39,571 nucleotides of DNA. It comes from Bacillota bacterium. GTDB taxonomy: Bacteria > Bacillota > UBA4882 > UBA8346. The DNA lies in assembly GCA_023401925.1 (NCBI GenBank), contig JAEXDA010000065.1, positions 1 through 39,571 of the forward strand, read 5' to 3'. Position 1 is the first letter of the stretch, and each line of letters begins with the position of its first letter. Position numbers and translations under genes: made by a program. Positions 17,044-24,457 of the stretch are shown piece by piece. The notes beneath the pieces were generated by a model that was not told the DNA's origin, did not search any database, and was given only the letters and a program-made list of their open reading frames with translations.

Positions 17044-17229
17044 CTAACGTGCTTTTCTTCTTGATTTTCCGGCTATTTTCCGATAACTGTTAATGGATTG
17101 ACCATTTTTGGTTCGGTATTCAGACGGAGAATTGCAAATAATGCTCGTATCTCCGGAATATAACTCACTTAGGTCAAACAACGAGCCACGTTGTGAATTC
17201 GCACGGGGTTCTTCTTTGGCAATATACAT
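17044..17229 (-). CDS. Small hypothetical protein (61 residues) coupled to the GAF-like gene
   Basis: An unrecognised 61-residue polar protein with a basic C-terminus (SINSYRKIAGKSRRKAR). Its ATG follows the stop codon of the preceding gene directly (TAA then ATG), and AAGGGAA lies at the correct distance, so translation is probably coupled and the gene is likely real. There is no signal peptide or membrane segment. Its function is unknown; the partner gene suggests a role in the same pathway. No terminator is evident after it. Confidence 0.55.
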   Translation of the reverse strand: MYIAKEEPRANSQRGSLFDLSELYSGDTSIICNSPSEYRTKNGQSINSYRKIAGKSRRKAR

Positions 17230-18048
17230 TTAGTTCCCTTCCTTTATATGCTCAAAGAGTTTTGGAAACTCATTTTCCAATTGATCTCTGTAATCCCTCA
17301 TTTTTGAGCAAAAAACTTCATTGAGACCATCATCAAACAAGATAGGTTCTCTTGATTCAAAAACTAAAACAGCTTTAAAATTTCGTCCCTTAAATACGGG
17401 ACAACAAGCGATAAATTTAACGTCAGCCAGTCTCTCCTGTTGGTAAGGATCCAGCTGTAAATAAGCATGCCTTGGATTGAAGTGTTTATCCAAAACCGAA
17501 CGTTTTGTATTGTAACAACTGGCGATTAACCCTTGAGACCTTGGAGAAGCTTCAAAAGACAATTCGGTATAGTGTGTCTGTCCGAACTCTTTTATATTCT
17601 TTTCGATAAACGTAGTTTTGGCTTTTATGGATCCCAGTGATAATCCTTCTATGAAGGCTCTAAACCTGTTCCTTTTGCAAAGATAAACTTTCACTTCTGT
17701 ATTTACTATATTTTGCTCCGGTATATTTATTGTCTGTCCAATTATTTTCAATGCCAACTGTTTATGGATTTTTAAATAATTTTGCAGGTTGCTAGCCAGC
17801 CGTTCCCGTTCTTTATCAAGGGCAGCAAGCTGAACGTATACACCAATTTGGATTAACACTGCTGCAGCCAGCCCGACCTTAAAACGCCATTCGGTAATGG
17901 AATTGGAAGGCAAATGGATCTTAAAATAATGAAATACAGCCGAAAAACTATAATCATCCTTGGAAAAATAAGTAACGATCGCTGGCAAAGAAACAAATAT
18001 CAAATTCCAAATCAATCTTTTCTTGTTATGAAAACGGGTAGTGCTCAT
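17230..18048 (-). CDS. Membrane protein with two TM segments, coiled coil and GAF-like domain
   Basis: A 272-residue protein not matched to a named family. Two hydrophobic segments (about residues 12-30, LIWNLIFVSLPAIVTYF, and 58-76, VGLAAAVLIQIGVYVQLAAL) are followed by a helical stretch (DKERERLASNLQNYLKIHKQ). The C-terminal half reads like a GAF sensor: LIASCYNTKRSVLDK resembles the strand entering the ligand pocket and VKFIACCPVFKGRNFKAVLV the core strands. It would be an inner-membrane sensor with the GAF-like part in the cytoplasm. The ATG at 18048 is preferred over a TTG at 18060, though neither has a good binding site. A strong promoter lies at 18106-18134. The fold assignment is by eye. 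Confidence 0.65.
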   Translation of the reverse strand: MSTTRFHNKKRLIWNLIFVSLPAIVTYFSKDDYSFSAVFHYFKIHLPSNSITEWRFKVGLAAAVLIQIGVYVQLAALDKERERLASNLQNYLKIHKQLALKIIGQTINIPEQNIVNTEVKVYLCKRNRFRAFIEGLSLGSIKAKTTFIEKNIKEFGQTHYTELSFEASPRSQGLIASCYNTKRSVLDKHFNPRHAYLQLDPYQQERLADVKFIACCPVFKGRNFKAVLVFESREPILFDDGLNEVFCSKMRDYRDQLENEFPKLFEHIKEGN

Positions 18049-18105
18049 TGCAAAAGGCAAGCAAGGCCAAAAAAAGCATAACTATCCAATTTTTGTCTTA
18101 TTTTA

Positions 18106-18134
18106 ATTATATCACGAATATTACCAGTTTTCAA
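18106..18134 (-). promoter_or_regulatory. Promoter of the 2TM/GAF-like gene
   Basis: On the minus strand TTGAAA (18129-18134), a 17-base spacer and a perfect TATAAT (18106-18111). Confidence 0.65.
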
Positions 18135-18321
18135 TTTTAGCACCTCAAATTATATTGTTTCTAAATATATTCTTTGATTTCTAAAATATTCCTTCTGTGC
18201 ATAAAAATTACTAGCCATTTTATTGGTGAAATTCTGAGAACTCTTGAAAAACAAACCCAAACCTACCCCTCATTTTTAGTCTGCCGGGGATATTCCCCTT
18301 TCCGGCATCAAAGCGACTCCA

Positions 18322-18504
18322 TTACCTTAAATTATCCATTGCTGCTGTTTCCTGTTTTTTTGACAATTTTTCCATTGACTGATAAAAAGCTATCTCAAGC
18401 AATGTTTTAGCCATTAAATCGATTTCTTCCTCACTGAAACTACGTATTTTGTTATTGGGGGTGTTTTCTCCGTTCTTCCCTTGATCGGGGGCCTTTATTA
18501 TCAC
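18322..18504 (-). CDS. Small hypothetical protein (60 residues)
   Basis: An unrecognised 60-residue protein with a GTG start at 18504 and a strong GGAGGG site 6 bases upstream, which is the main argument that it is real. The central part (SFSEEEIDLMAKTLLEIAFY) is predicted helical and acidic, and the N-terminus is polar. There is no membrane segment. It stands alone on the minus strand between the GAF-like gene and the exported protein at 18982. The 477-base stretch 18505-18981 upstream contains only the terminator at 18898 and a short ATCGGT/ACCGAT repeat near 18851-18877. Confidence 0.5.
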   Translation of the reverse strand: MIIKAPDQGKNGENTPNNKIRSFSEEEIDLMAKTLLEIAFYQSMEKLSKKQETAAMDNLR

Positions 18505-18894
18505 ATCTATCCCTCCATTTGTGATGTATTATCTTTAATAAGTATTGACTAGTATTGCACCGCTGATACCTTTCCACAGAATAAAAAAGGATTGTATTCT
18601 TCATTGCTCTATTAAGAAAAATATGTAACAATATCGATACAACTTTTTGATAGAATAAAATTGTGGTTTCTTTCACACTTTCAACAGGTAATTCACAAAT
18701 AAAATCCAGTTTACTACGGTAAAAACATCTAAAAAAACAGAAAAAAACGCCCCTTTTAAGAAAATCCGGTAAATACGCGTTGATTATCTCGGATGATGCA
18801 CCTCCCGGAAATATTCTGAGCTACTCAGTTGGGTTTATCCGAAAATCTTTATCGGTTATATCCCCTTGTCGACCGATATACCCATTCCATTAAA

Positions 18895-18927
18895 TAACAA
18901 GACTCCCGCTATTTACGGTGAGTCTTG
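18895..18927 (-). terminator. Terminator after the exported hypothetical gene
   Basis: CAAGACTC (18898-18905) pairs with GAGTCTTG (18920-18927). On the minus strand the stem is followed by TTATTT. Confidence 0.6.
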
Positions 18928-18981
18928 CTAGAAATCTTCTACTTAATTATGATGGGATTTTTACCCATCGATTCATCCAGT

Positions 18982-19536
18982 TTAAAAGTCCTTCCCTGAC
19001 TCTATTTGCATTTTCAATTTACTTGCTTCCCTGGCCTTTGCCAACTTAGTATCCAATATCATAATTTCAGCACCACAGGTCGAAAGATCCCCATCCACAT
19101 CTTTCGTCACGCCAATGATGATGGTTTTATTTTGAAATATCCATTGATAGCAATAACTCAGATATCCGGGACTTAAATCAAGAGTACTCGGATGCTCAAA
19201 CTCCTTAGTCGGTTTTCCATAAACTTTCATAAACATAGGTTTTATCTCATCTTCAATCATATACTCTACATCGGCACTGACATCACTTTTGGGAAAATAA
19301 AGTTCTATGGAATATAATTTCTGATCGAAAAACCCAGGATATATTTCCACATCATAATTTAAAACCTTAGTATACAGACCTTTATCTTTAAGCTTAATCT
19401 CCCCGTTCTTAGCTAATATAACAAATTTCTGGGTTGTTACGTCTTCACTTTCTCCTAAAATTAAGGTCTTATAGTCACCAGCAAAGGCCAAAGATGGAAT
19501 AATCAATATAACGAGGAAAATGAGTATATTTTTCAT
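18982..19536 (-). CDS. Exported hypothetical protein
   Basis: A 184-residue protein of unknown function. The N-terminus MKNILIFLVILIIPSLAFAG is a clear signal peptide cleaved after AFA. The mature part is soluble, with two cysteines (LSYCYQW and STCGAE) that could form a disulfide. The start is ATG 19536 because GGAAGGAG lies 9 bases upstream; the frame is open upstream to 19641 without support. It ends at a terminator and looks monocistronic. Confidence 0.7.
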   Translation of the reverse strand: MKNILIFLVILIIPSLAFAGDYKTLILGESEDVTTQKFVILAKNGEIKLKDKGLYTKVLNYDVEIYPGFFDQKLYSIELYFPKSDVSADVEYMIEDEIKPMFMKVYGKPTKEFEHPSTLDLSPGYLSYCYQWIFQNKTIIIGVTKDVDGDLSTCGAEIMILDTKLAKAREASKLKMQIESGKDF

Positions 19537-19721
19537 TTTGTGCATCTCCTTCCGAACAGTTTTCACAAATTGCAACGAAATCATACCCTGATTAAAACAT
19601 TGATTAAAATTTATTAAATCTTTCTGATAAATCATTGACAAATCAATAGTTTTCCCTTATTGTTTTATCAAGAGAATTTCTAGAACAGAAGAATTTCTAA
19701 AACAGATAAACAACTTTATTA

Positions 19722-19828
19722 GCTAATGGCAAATCCAGTGAAAACTGGAGACGCAAAGTTACGGGTCTAAAGTAAACGAATGATTATCACTCGTTCACCA
19801 TTGATCGCCGGACCGCCTACATTAGGTT
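19722..19828 (+). promoter_or_regulatory. c-di-GMP-I (GEMM-I) riboswitch
   Basis: The region matches the class I cyclic-di-GMP aptamer. GGCAAA starts at 19728. The P2 hairpin is TCCAGT-GAAA-ACTGGA (GNRA-type loop, 19734-19749), followed by the conserved GACGCAAAG (19750-19758) and ACGGGTCTAAAGT. The tetraloop-receptor side is TTGATCGCCGG (19801-19811), and the aptamer closes with GACCGCC. P1 can form between CTAATGGC (19723-19730) and GCC plus ATTAG (19815-19825). It precedes a terminator whose stem overlaps the P1 3' strand, and then the 62-residue gene at 19901. Confidence 0.85.
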
Positions 19829-19837
19829 GTTTTTTTA
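19812..19837 (+). terminator. Riboswitch-controlled terminator
   Basis: ACCGCCTA (19812-19819) can pair with TAGGTTGT (19823-19830) with one mismatch, followed by a run of T to 19836. The stem uses bases that P1 of the aptamer also needs, so ligand binding would be expected to block termination (an ON switch). Confidence 0.55.
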
Positions 19838-19900
19838 TATCCATGCGGGATGATTACGAGTCGTTAAAAATAACCGAAAAAGAGGAATGGAGCTGGAAGT

Positions 19901-20089
19901 GTGGCAACGAGAAAATTGAATCCAAATTGGGATAGCTTATTGACCCCCTATCAAAGGGAACTGCTTACCAAGCCGGGCTTTGGAATAGTGAAAGATTTAC
20001 CTTATCTACAAGAAGAAGACGTCAAAAAGATTATGACCTTAAGTGAAGAATATATTAAGCATGTTAATTTAATTATCAATAATAATTGA
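19901..20089 (+). CDS. Small hypothetical protein (62 residues) under c-di-GMP riboswitch control
   Basis: An unrecognised 62-residue protein (starts MATRKLNPNWDSLLTPYQ). The start is GTG at 19901 with GGAG 8 bases upstream. It is soluble, mostly helical, with no cysteines and no membrane segment. Its only strong context is the riboswitch directly upstream, which implies that its synthesis answers to c-di-GMP, a second messenger tied to motility, adhesion and sporulation. The function itself is unknown. The next gene on the same strand, at 20624, is also a small protein behind a related RNA element. Confidence 0.6.
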   Translation: MATRKLNPNWDSLLTPYQRELLTKPGFGIVKDLPYLQEEDVKKIMTLSEEYIKHVNLIINNN

Positions 20090-20206
20090 GTAGCTTAATA
20101 ACTCTCACTACAAAAAAGCCTGTCAAAACCATTCTAATAATGATAAAACACTTTGGTGCAAAGACGAAAAATCATTTTCGAACTGTAACAAATCCGAAAC
20201 AATTAT

Positions 20207-20215
20207 TGGTATAAT
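20207..20215 (+). promoter_or_regulatory. Extended -10 promoter of a candidate small RNA
   Basis: TGGTATAAT is an extended -10 element (TG-N-TATAAT). No good -35 is seen. Transcription would start near 20222, right at the first hairpin of the structured element. Confidence 0.5.
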
Positions 20216-20221
20216 TATGAT

Positions 20222-20326
20222 AAAGGTTTCCGCTGCAGCAGAAACTGTCGAACCCGCCAAATGGCTGGACTTTTGTGTTCGCTATTCGAACCGAGTTCAG
20301 GTATATTGAGGCGGGTTTTGTTATTC
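20222..20326 (+). ncRNA. Candidate structured small RNA ending in an intrinsic terminator
   Basis: A compact nested structure follows the extended -10. Hairpin 1 is GTTTC (20226-20230) with GAAAC (20241-20245). The long stem is AACCCGCC (20251-20258) with GGCGGGTT (20310-20317), then CTGGACT (20265-20271) with AGTTCAG (20294-20300), then GTTCG (20277-20281) with CGAAC (20287-20291). Internal loops AAATGG and GTATATTGA separate the helices. The outer stem is followed by TTGTTATT, so the RNA can end there. It has no coding content and I do not recognise a known family. A terminator or transposon-end hairpin is the alternative. Confidence 0.5.
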
Positions 20327-20488
20327 AGACAAATATTTCTCCAAAAGATATATCCTATTCCACGTTTGATAGTACAAAAACAAAAGAAATGAATATATTA
20401 TAATTTCTTTTTTTCTTAAGATTATGTATCAATGATTGTATTACTATGAATTACAGAGTAAAATGATTCCGAAGAAGCGTTCATCAAT

Positions 20489-20574
20489 CATTTCAAATTT
20501 AGTGAAAATGGAGACTTAAATCTTGGATTTAAAGCAAACTGATTTATTGTTCGGCTATTAATTACCAGGTACCT
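20489..20574 (+). promoter_or_regulatory. Degenerate or variant GEMM-I-like riboswitch
   Basis: The region aligns over its whole length with the c-di-GMP aptamer at 19722. CAAAT, then AGTGAAAA, TGGAGAC, AAAGC with AAAC, and ATTACCAGGTACC at the tetraloop-receptor and closing end correspond in order and spacing. The diagnostic GCAAAG core is TTAAAT here and the P2 helix is weakened. It lies 50 bases upstream of the zinc-ribbon gene at 20624. It may be a decayed copy or one with another ligand. Together with the small RNA above it accounts for the 534-base gap 20090-20623. Confidence 0.5.
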
Positions 20575-20623
20575 AAATTAAGTTATTTTTGTTTGCGTTT
20601 TTCAAAATAAGGAGGCTTTTATA

Positions 20624-20809
20624 TTGGAAAAGGTTTCAAAACCCACTGAGATTATTACTGAATGTCCCAATTGCCATTATATCTTGAGTAATAATGAATT
20701 CTCATGTCCAACATGTAATTTTGATTTGATCGTCAGAGACAATATCTGTATTGAAGACATCTTTAAGTTGGAAGATATTGAAGCGACGAGGTCTGTTGAG
20801 GGAAAATAG
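20624..20809 (+). CDS. Small zinc-ribbon-like protein (61 residues)
   Basis: A 61-residue protein with two C-x-x-C knuckles, CPNCHY and CPTCNF, 12 residues apart, a typical single zinc-ribbon spacing. The rest is acidic (ICIEDIFKLEDIEATRSVEG). The start codon is TTG at 20624 with a strong AAGGAGG site 8 bases upstream, and a strong terminator follows at 20845, so it is a complete monocistronic gene. Function unknown; zinc ribbons of this size are often adaptor or nucleic-acid-binding proteins. The leader contains the GEMM-like element. Confidence 0.7.
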   Translation: MEKVSKPTEIITECPNCHYILSNNEFSCPTCNFDLIVRDNICIEDIFKLEDIEATRSVEGK

Positions 20810-20844
20810 AACATCATTACCCGAATCCAACTGAGACAAACCAT

Positions 20845-20871
20845 AACAGGTGGCAACGCCTGTTTTTTTTT
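20845..20871 (+). terminator. Intrinsic terminator of the zinc-ribbon gene
   Basis: AACAGGTG and CGCCTGTT pair around a GCAA tetraloop, followed by nine T. Confidence 0.85.
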
Positions 20872-20989
20872 GACTATAAAACACCCATTTGAATCACGAA
20901 CAACACTGTTGCCAATTACCAAAATACAGGTTTGCAATATACGATCCCGTGGACTCGCTAAATATTCCTTGAAAGGTGTTCCAAAATAT

Positions 20990-21019
20990 AAAATAAAAAA
21001 ACTTCCCCACGAGGAAGTT
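20990..21019 (-). terminator. Intrinsic terminator downstream of tRNA-Gly
   Basis: On the minus strand AACTTCC (21013-21019) pairs with GGAAGTT (21000-21006) and is followed by a T-rich run. Confidence 0.85.
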
Positions 21020-21032
21020 CAATTTGAATAAT

Positions 21033-21107
21033 TGGAGCGGAAAACGAGATTCGAACTCGCGACCCTCGCCTTGGCAAGGCGATGCTCTACCACTGAGCTA
21101 CTTCCGC
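21033..21107 (-). tRNA. tRNA-Gly (anticodon GCC)
   Basis: On the minus strand the gene starts GCGGAAGTAGCTCAGTGGTA. It has the anticodon arm CTTGCCAAG (anticodon GCC), the T arm GGTTCGAATC-type stretch (GAGTTCGAATCTC) and an acceptor stem closed by a G-U pair, ending TCCA with the CCA encoded. It stands alone, followed by a terminator. Confidence 0.95.
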
Positions 21108-21195
21108 GACGACATTAGTTATTTTACTATGACATATAAATCTTAGTCAAGTAGATTCATACAAAATTTTTTAGTACGCTCGTCAAGTGCTAAAC

Positions 21196-21678
21196 TTAGC
21201 CGTCTTTTTGAATAGTATCCTTCGTGGCCTTATAATGAACTTTAACTCCCCAAAACCAAATCAGGGTTATTATGAACCTGACCAATGAATTCCAGTGATA
21301 ATATTTTAAAAGTCCAGCTTCATGAAAAATATCGTCCATGCCTGCACTGGCTAAAGAAAATGTAGTTAAATACAAAGGATAAATATACCATAAATTGCTG
21401 GTAGGCAAATGAAATAAATAAATCATAATGGCCGGAATCCAGGCGAAATTCAGCCAGACATTGGTATAAAACGGTCTGAAAGGTTTAATTAGTTCATACT
21501 GATAGCAATGAAGTACAACCCCAAATATCCACGCAAATATATGGCCGGCTAAGTATCCCCAAATTAATCCATACCAAAAGAGCGGTTTTAATTTATCTTT
21601 CGGGATTAAGACTAAAGCTAATCCCCACATTAAAAAGGCAACGATTAGATAATAGAAATCTACGGGTATTCGGTTCAT
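21196..21678 (-). CDS. Multi-pass membrane protein, CBO0543-like
   Basis: A 160-residue protein with about five hydrophobic helices (YYLIVAFLMWGLALVLIP, WYGLIWGYLAGHIFAWIFGV, LNFAWIPAIMIYLFHL, YIYPLYLTTFSLASAG, FIITLIWFWGVK). The overall pattern and length fit the CBO0543 family of clostridial and bacillar membrane proteins of unknown function; this assignment is by eye. GGAGGTGG lies 5 bases before the ATG. It is divergent from the phosphopantetheinyl transferase gene. Confidence 0.7.
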   Translation of the reverse strand: MNRIPVDFYYLIVAFLMWGLALVLIPKDKLKPLFWYGLIWGYLAGHIFAWIFGVVLHCYQYELIKPFRPFYTNVWLNFAWIPAIMIYLFHLPTSNLWYIYPLYLTTFSLASAGMDDIFHEAGLLKYYHWNSLVRFIITLIWFWGVKVHYKATKDTIQKDG

Positions 21679-21794
21679 GAATCCACCTCCATGGATTATG
21701 ATTCACAAAAATTGTAAAATTATTTCTTGTTTCTTTATAATTACCTATATTCGCAAAAGCAATGAAACCCTCCGATAATCGGCAGTCAATAAAT

Positions 21795-21822
21795 AAAAAT
21801 CACTTCGGTAAAGTGATTTTTT
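21795..21822. terminator. Hairpin with T tract in the divergent intergenic region
   Basis: AAAAATCACTT (21795-21805) and AAGTGATTTTT (21811-21821) form an 11-bp stem with a 5-base loop and T on both sides. It sits between two divergent genes, where no transcript is expected to end, so it may be an attenuator in a leader. Confidence 0.6.
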
Positions 21823-21969
21823 AGCTTAAAACTGTTGGAATCCATCTATTTTGGTCGTTGAATTATATGGAGCATTATCGTAAAATTAAATGATTGGATG
21901 GTGAGCCGATGTATCATTATATTTTGCGGCGATCACGGCTGATTAATGATAAGATGGGGGCAGTGACGG

Positions 21970-22722
21970 GTGCATCCGTTCATCTACAGTAAAGAATTAA
22001 TGTTAATCAGGCCGGAGGAAACCTTTAAGGCTGGTCTGTGCCTTTGTGATTGTTCAAAATTCACCCGTTATGAAGAGATCGTTGCTTTTTTACATCCGCA
22101 GGAAAAGAAATACTATGAGACCCTTCGATTTGAAAAACGAATCAGGAGCTACCTTATTGGACGGTTGACAGCTAAAAAAGCTATTGCTTGCTTAATCCGG
22201 AATGATAATTTGGCGGCAATTTCTATTCAGGCGGGAATATTCAATCAACCCACTGTTTCCTGCCCGGACAAGCAAAATATTCAAGTAAGTATTAGCCATT
22301 GTGATGATTTCGGCGCCGCAATCGCCTTCCTGGAAGTTCATCCGATGGCGATAGATATTGAAAAGATCATCAGCACGGAACAAAACCAAGCTATTGAAAG
22401 AGAATCAACCGAATCAGAAATAACCCTTATCAAAAGATTGTCCTTTTCTTATGAAGCGATGCTAACGATTTTATGGACAGCCAAAGAAGCATTATCCAAG
22501 GTTCTAAAAACTGGAATGATGACCTCGTTTAAAATCTTCGAAATCGATCGTATCGAAATCAACTCCGATCATATGCTCTGCTTTTATAAAAATTTTGCCC
22601 AGTATAAGACGATTGCCTTTTTCATCAATGATTATATCTGTTCGATCGTTTATCCAATGAAAACAGAACTGAACCTAGATTTTCATTCTCTCAAAAAAAC
22701 CTTTCAGAATTCCCTTAAGTAA
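21970..22722 (+). CDS. 4'-phosphopantetheinyl transferase superfamily protein
   Basis: A 250-residue Sfp-type enzyme that would move phosphopantetheine from coenzyme A to a carrier-protein serine. Motifs in order are RSYLIGRLTAKKAI, VSISHCDDFGAAIAF, PMAIDIEKI (metal Asp/Glu) and WTAKEALSKVLKTGM (the W-x-x-K-E-A signature). No carrier protein, polyketide or peptide synthetase is in the window, so the target is unknown. The start is GTG at 21970 behind a G-rich stretch; ATG at 22000 is an alternative with a weaker site. A 27-codon frame (21909-21992) overlaps the start and is probably noise or a leader. Confidence 0.85.
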   Translation: MHPFIYSKELMLIRPEETFKAGLCLCDCSKFTRYEEIVAFLHPQEKKYYETLRFEKRIRSYLIGRLTAKKAIACLIRNDNLAAISIQAGIFNQPTVSCPDKQNIQVSISHCDDFGAAIAFLEVHPMAIDIEKIISTEQNQAIERESTESEITLIKRLSFSYEAMLTILWTAKEALSKVLKTGMMTSFKIFEIDRIEINSDHMLCFYKNFAQYKTIAFFINDYICSIVYPMKTELNLDFHSLKKTFQNSLK

Positions 22723-22758
22723 GCCGCCATCCATACCCTTTAACATTAGGCGGCATTT
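22723..22758 (+). terminator. Probable terminator of the transferase gene
   Basis: GCCGCC (22723-22728) pairs with GGCGGC (22749-22754) across a 20-base loop, followed by ATTTTC. Confidence 0.5.
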
Positions 22759-22855
22759 TCAGCCCGGCTTATATCGTTAACTCCACAGCTTCCAGCCAAG
22801 ATGTGAATCGGCCTGGAGAACCCTTCAATATCCGTTCGTTCTTGATTCAAAAATA

Positions 22856-22864
22856 TGCTATAAT
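22856..22864 (+). promoter_or_regulatory. Extended -10 promoter of the glycosyltransferase gene
   Basis: TGCTATAAT is an extended -10 element 30 bases before the ATG at 22895. No good -35 is seen. Confidence 0.55.
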
Positions 22865-22894
22865 GGATAGGGAATTAATCTTGAAGGCAAATCC

Positions 22895-24457
22895 ATGCTG
22901 CGAAACAAAAGAACCACCCCATATTATGCGAGTGGCGTTATCCTATTCTATCTAATCTTCCATTTTCTAAGTTTAACCGGGTTTCCCTTGATGCACTCCG
23001 ATGAAGCTTGGCTCAGCGGTTTGTCCCGGCAAATCGCAACAATCGGTAATATCTCGTCTACCGAGCCCTTTTTCGATCTAAAATCCCGCAACCCGCATGC
23101 GCTAAAGATCGTCTTTCACGGCATCCAGATCCTTTTTTTTCAAGGATTTCATTATAGTTTATTCACTATTCGGCTTGTTTCATTGCTCTTCGGCTTCCTA
23201 ACCCTGTTTTTTCTGTACAAACTGGCGCTTCTTATTTTGCCATCCCAAAACTGGGCGCTATTTACCTGTCTATTGGCGGGTATCGACGTCCAATTCTTTT
23301 ATGCTTCCCATTTTGGCCGCCAAGAAATCATTTTATTGGGGATTATGGTCTGGGGATGCTATTATCTGATAAAACACCTCTCCGGCCATTGTATTGAGCA
23401 CGATTTCATCCTGGGCATTCTGACCGGAACAAGCATCGGAATTCATCCCAACGGAGCGATCATTGCCCTTTTGTTTACCATGATTTATGGATATTATCTG
23501 ATTTGGAACAAAAATTTAAAAATACTCCATTTATGCTGTTTCTGTCTAGCTACGGCCTTTTTCGCGCTACTCTTCATCAAACTAAGTTACTGGTTTGACC
23601 CGCAATTTATCCCCCATTACCTGTCTTATGGAGAGCAGCAGTTTAAAGTTCTGCATCCCCTGAGTGAGAAAGCCCATTCTTTGGTTGGGTTTTACCAAAA
23701 TATTTATCTTCAAAAAACCGGCACCTATTATTGTCCCAATCTCAGGCCGGAATTTATCCTTTTCGCCCTGGTTTTCCTATACTCCCTTTTTGAACTGGGT
23801 AAAAACAAAAATTCGCCGGAACCGTCAAAGCAATCCTGGCTCCTATTGGCGATTCTCGCCATCAATCTCGGTTTCATTATCATCGGAAGATTCAATACTA
23901 CCAGCATCATTTTTCTGTTCCCGTTTTTCTACTTACTGACCGTCATCATTTTAACGACTCTTCCCCACAAATGGCGGAAGACGCTTGCCGCAATCTTAGT
24001 TTTAATCCTCTTGTTGAATACCTTGGCAAACGTTATCCCGTCTCTGAAATTCAGCTACTCCGCCTACCTGAAAAAAATTGCGGCCGCTGTCAGTCCAGGG
24101 ACTCGGGTCCTGGCGAGCCTTAACACCGAATACTACTTCCAAAACGGTAAACTTCATGATTATCGCAATTTGGCTTATTTGAGAAAGAACAAACTGTCGC
24201 TTGGTGACTACATCCGCCAAAAGCGCATTCAATATATTATTTATCCGGAAGGACTGGACTTCATCTATCAACAGCGGCCCAAATGGAATGGCGTTTACGG
24301 CCAACCTTACTATTACCCGGAAATGCAACGATTTTTAAAAAAGCACTGCCGACCGGTATCGCGTTTCTCCGATCGGGCTTATGGAATCGAAATCCCCGCC
24401 TATGCGGGGAAAAAGAATTGGCAGGTAACGGTTTATCAAGTTCTGCCCGATGAGTAA
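22895..24457 (+). CDS. ArnT/PMT-like membrane glycosyltransferase (GT-C fold)
   Basis: A 520-residue membrane protein with about 10-11 hydrophobic helices and a soluble C-terminal part. The first periplasmic loop carries the acidic pair MHSDEAWLSGLSRQ, the position of the catalytic Asp in GT39/GT83 enzymes that use polyprenyl-phosphate sugars, and HFGRQE follows in a later loop. Such proteins transfer a sugar from undecaprenyl phosphate to lipid, protein or glycan outside the membrane. GAAGG precedes the ATG. The 3' end overlaps the convergent ABC ATPase gene by 22 bases. The ArnC-like and aminotransferase genes a few kilobases away suggest a shared glycan pathway. Confidence 0.8.
   Translation: MLRNKRTTPYYASGVILFYLIFHFLSLTGFPLMHSDEAWLSGLSRQIATIGNISSTEPFFDLKSRNPHALKIVFHGIQILFFQGFHYSLFTIRLVSLLFGFLTLFFLYKLALLILPSQNWALFTCLLAGIDVQFFYASHFGRQEIILLGIMVWGCYYLIKHLSGHCIEHDFILGILTGTSIGIHPNGAIIALLFTMIYGYYLIWNKNLKILHLCCFCLATAFFALLFIKLSYWFDPQFIPHYLSYGEQQFKVLHPLSEKAHSLVGFYQNIYLQKTGTYYCPNLRPEFILFALVFLYSLFELGKNKNSPEPSKQSWLLLAILAINLGFIIIGRFNTTSIIFLFPFFYLLTVIILTTLPHKWRKTLAAILVLILLLNTLANVIPSLKFSYSAYLKKIAAAVSPGTRVLASLNTEYYFQNGKLHDYRNLAYLRKNKLSLGDYIRQKRIQYIIYPEGLDFIYQQRPKWNGVYGQPYYYPEMQRFLKKHCRPVSRFSDRAYGIEIPAYAGKKNWQVTVYQVLPDE

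Noticed and set aside
18174..18410. 78-residue plus-strand frame with a hydrophobic stretch
   Set aside because: It has no ribosome binding site and overlaps the better-supported minus-strand gene at 18322.
18452..18676. 74-residue minus-strand frame
   Set aside because: It overlaps the 60-residue gene with the better ribosome binding site, has no good site itself and uses an unlikely composition.
20251..20317. Integron attC site
   Set aside because: The stem ends are AACCCGCC/GGCGGGTT without the attC core sequences, and there is no integrase nearby.
21909..21992. 27-codon frame overlapping the phosphopantetheinyl transferase start
   Set aside because: It is short, has a weak binding site and no recognisable content; it could at most be a leader peptide.
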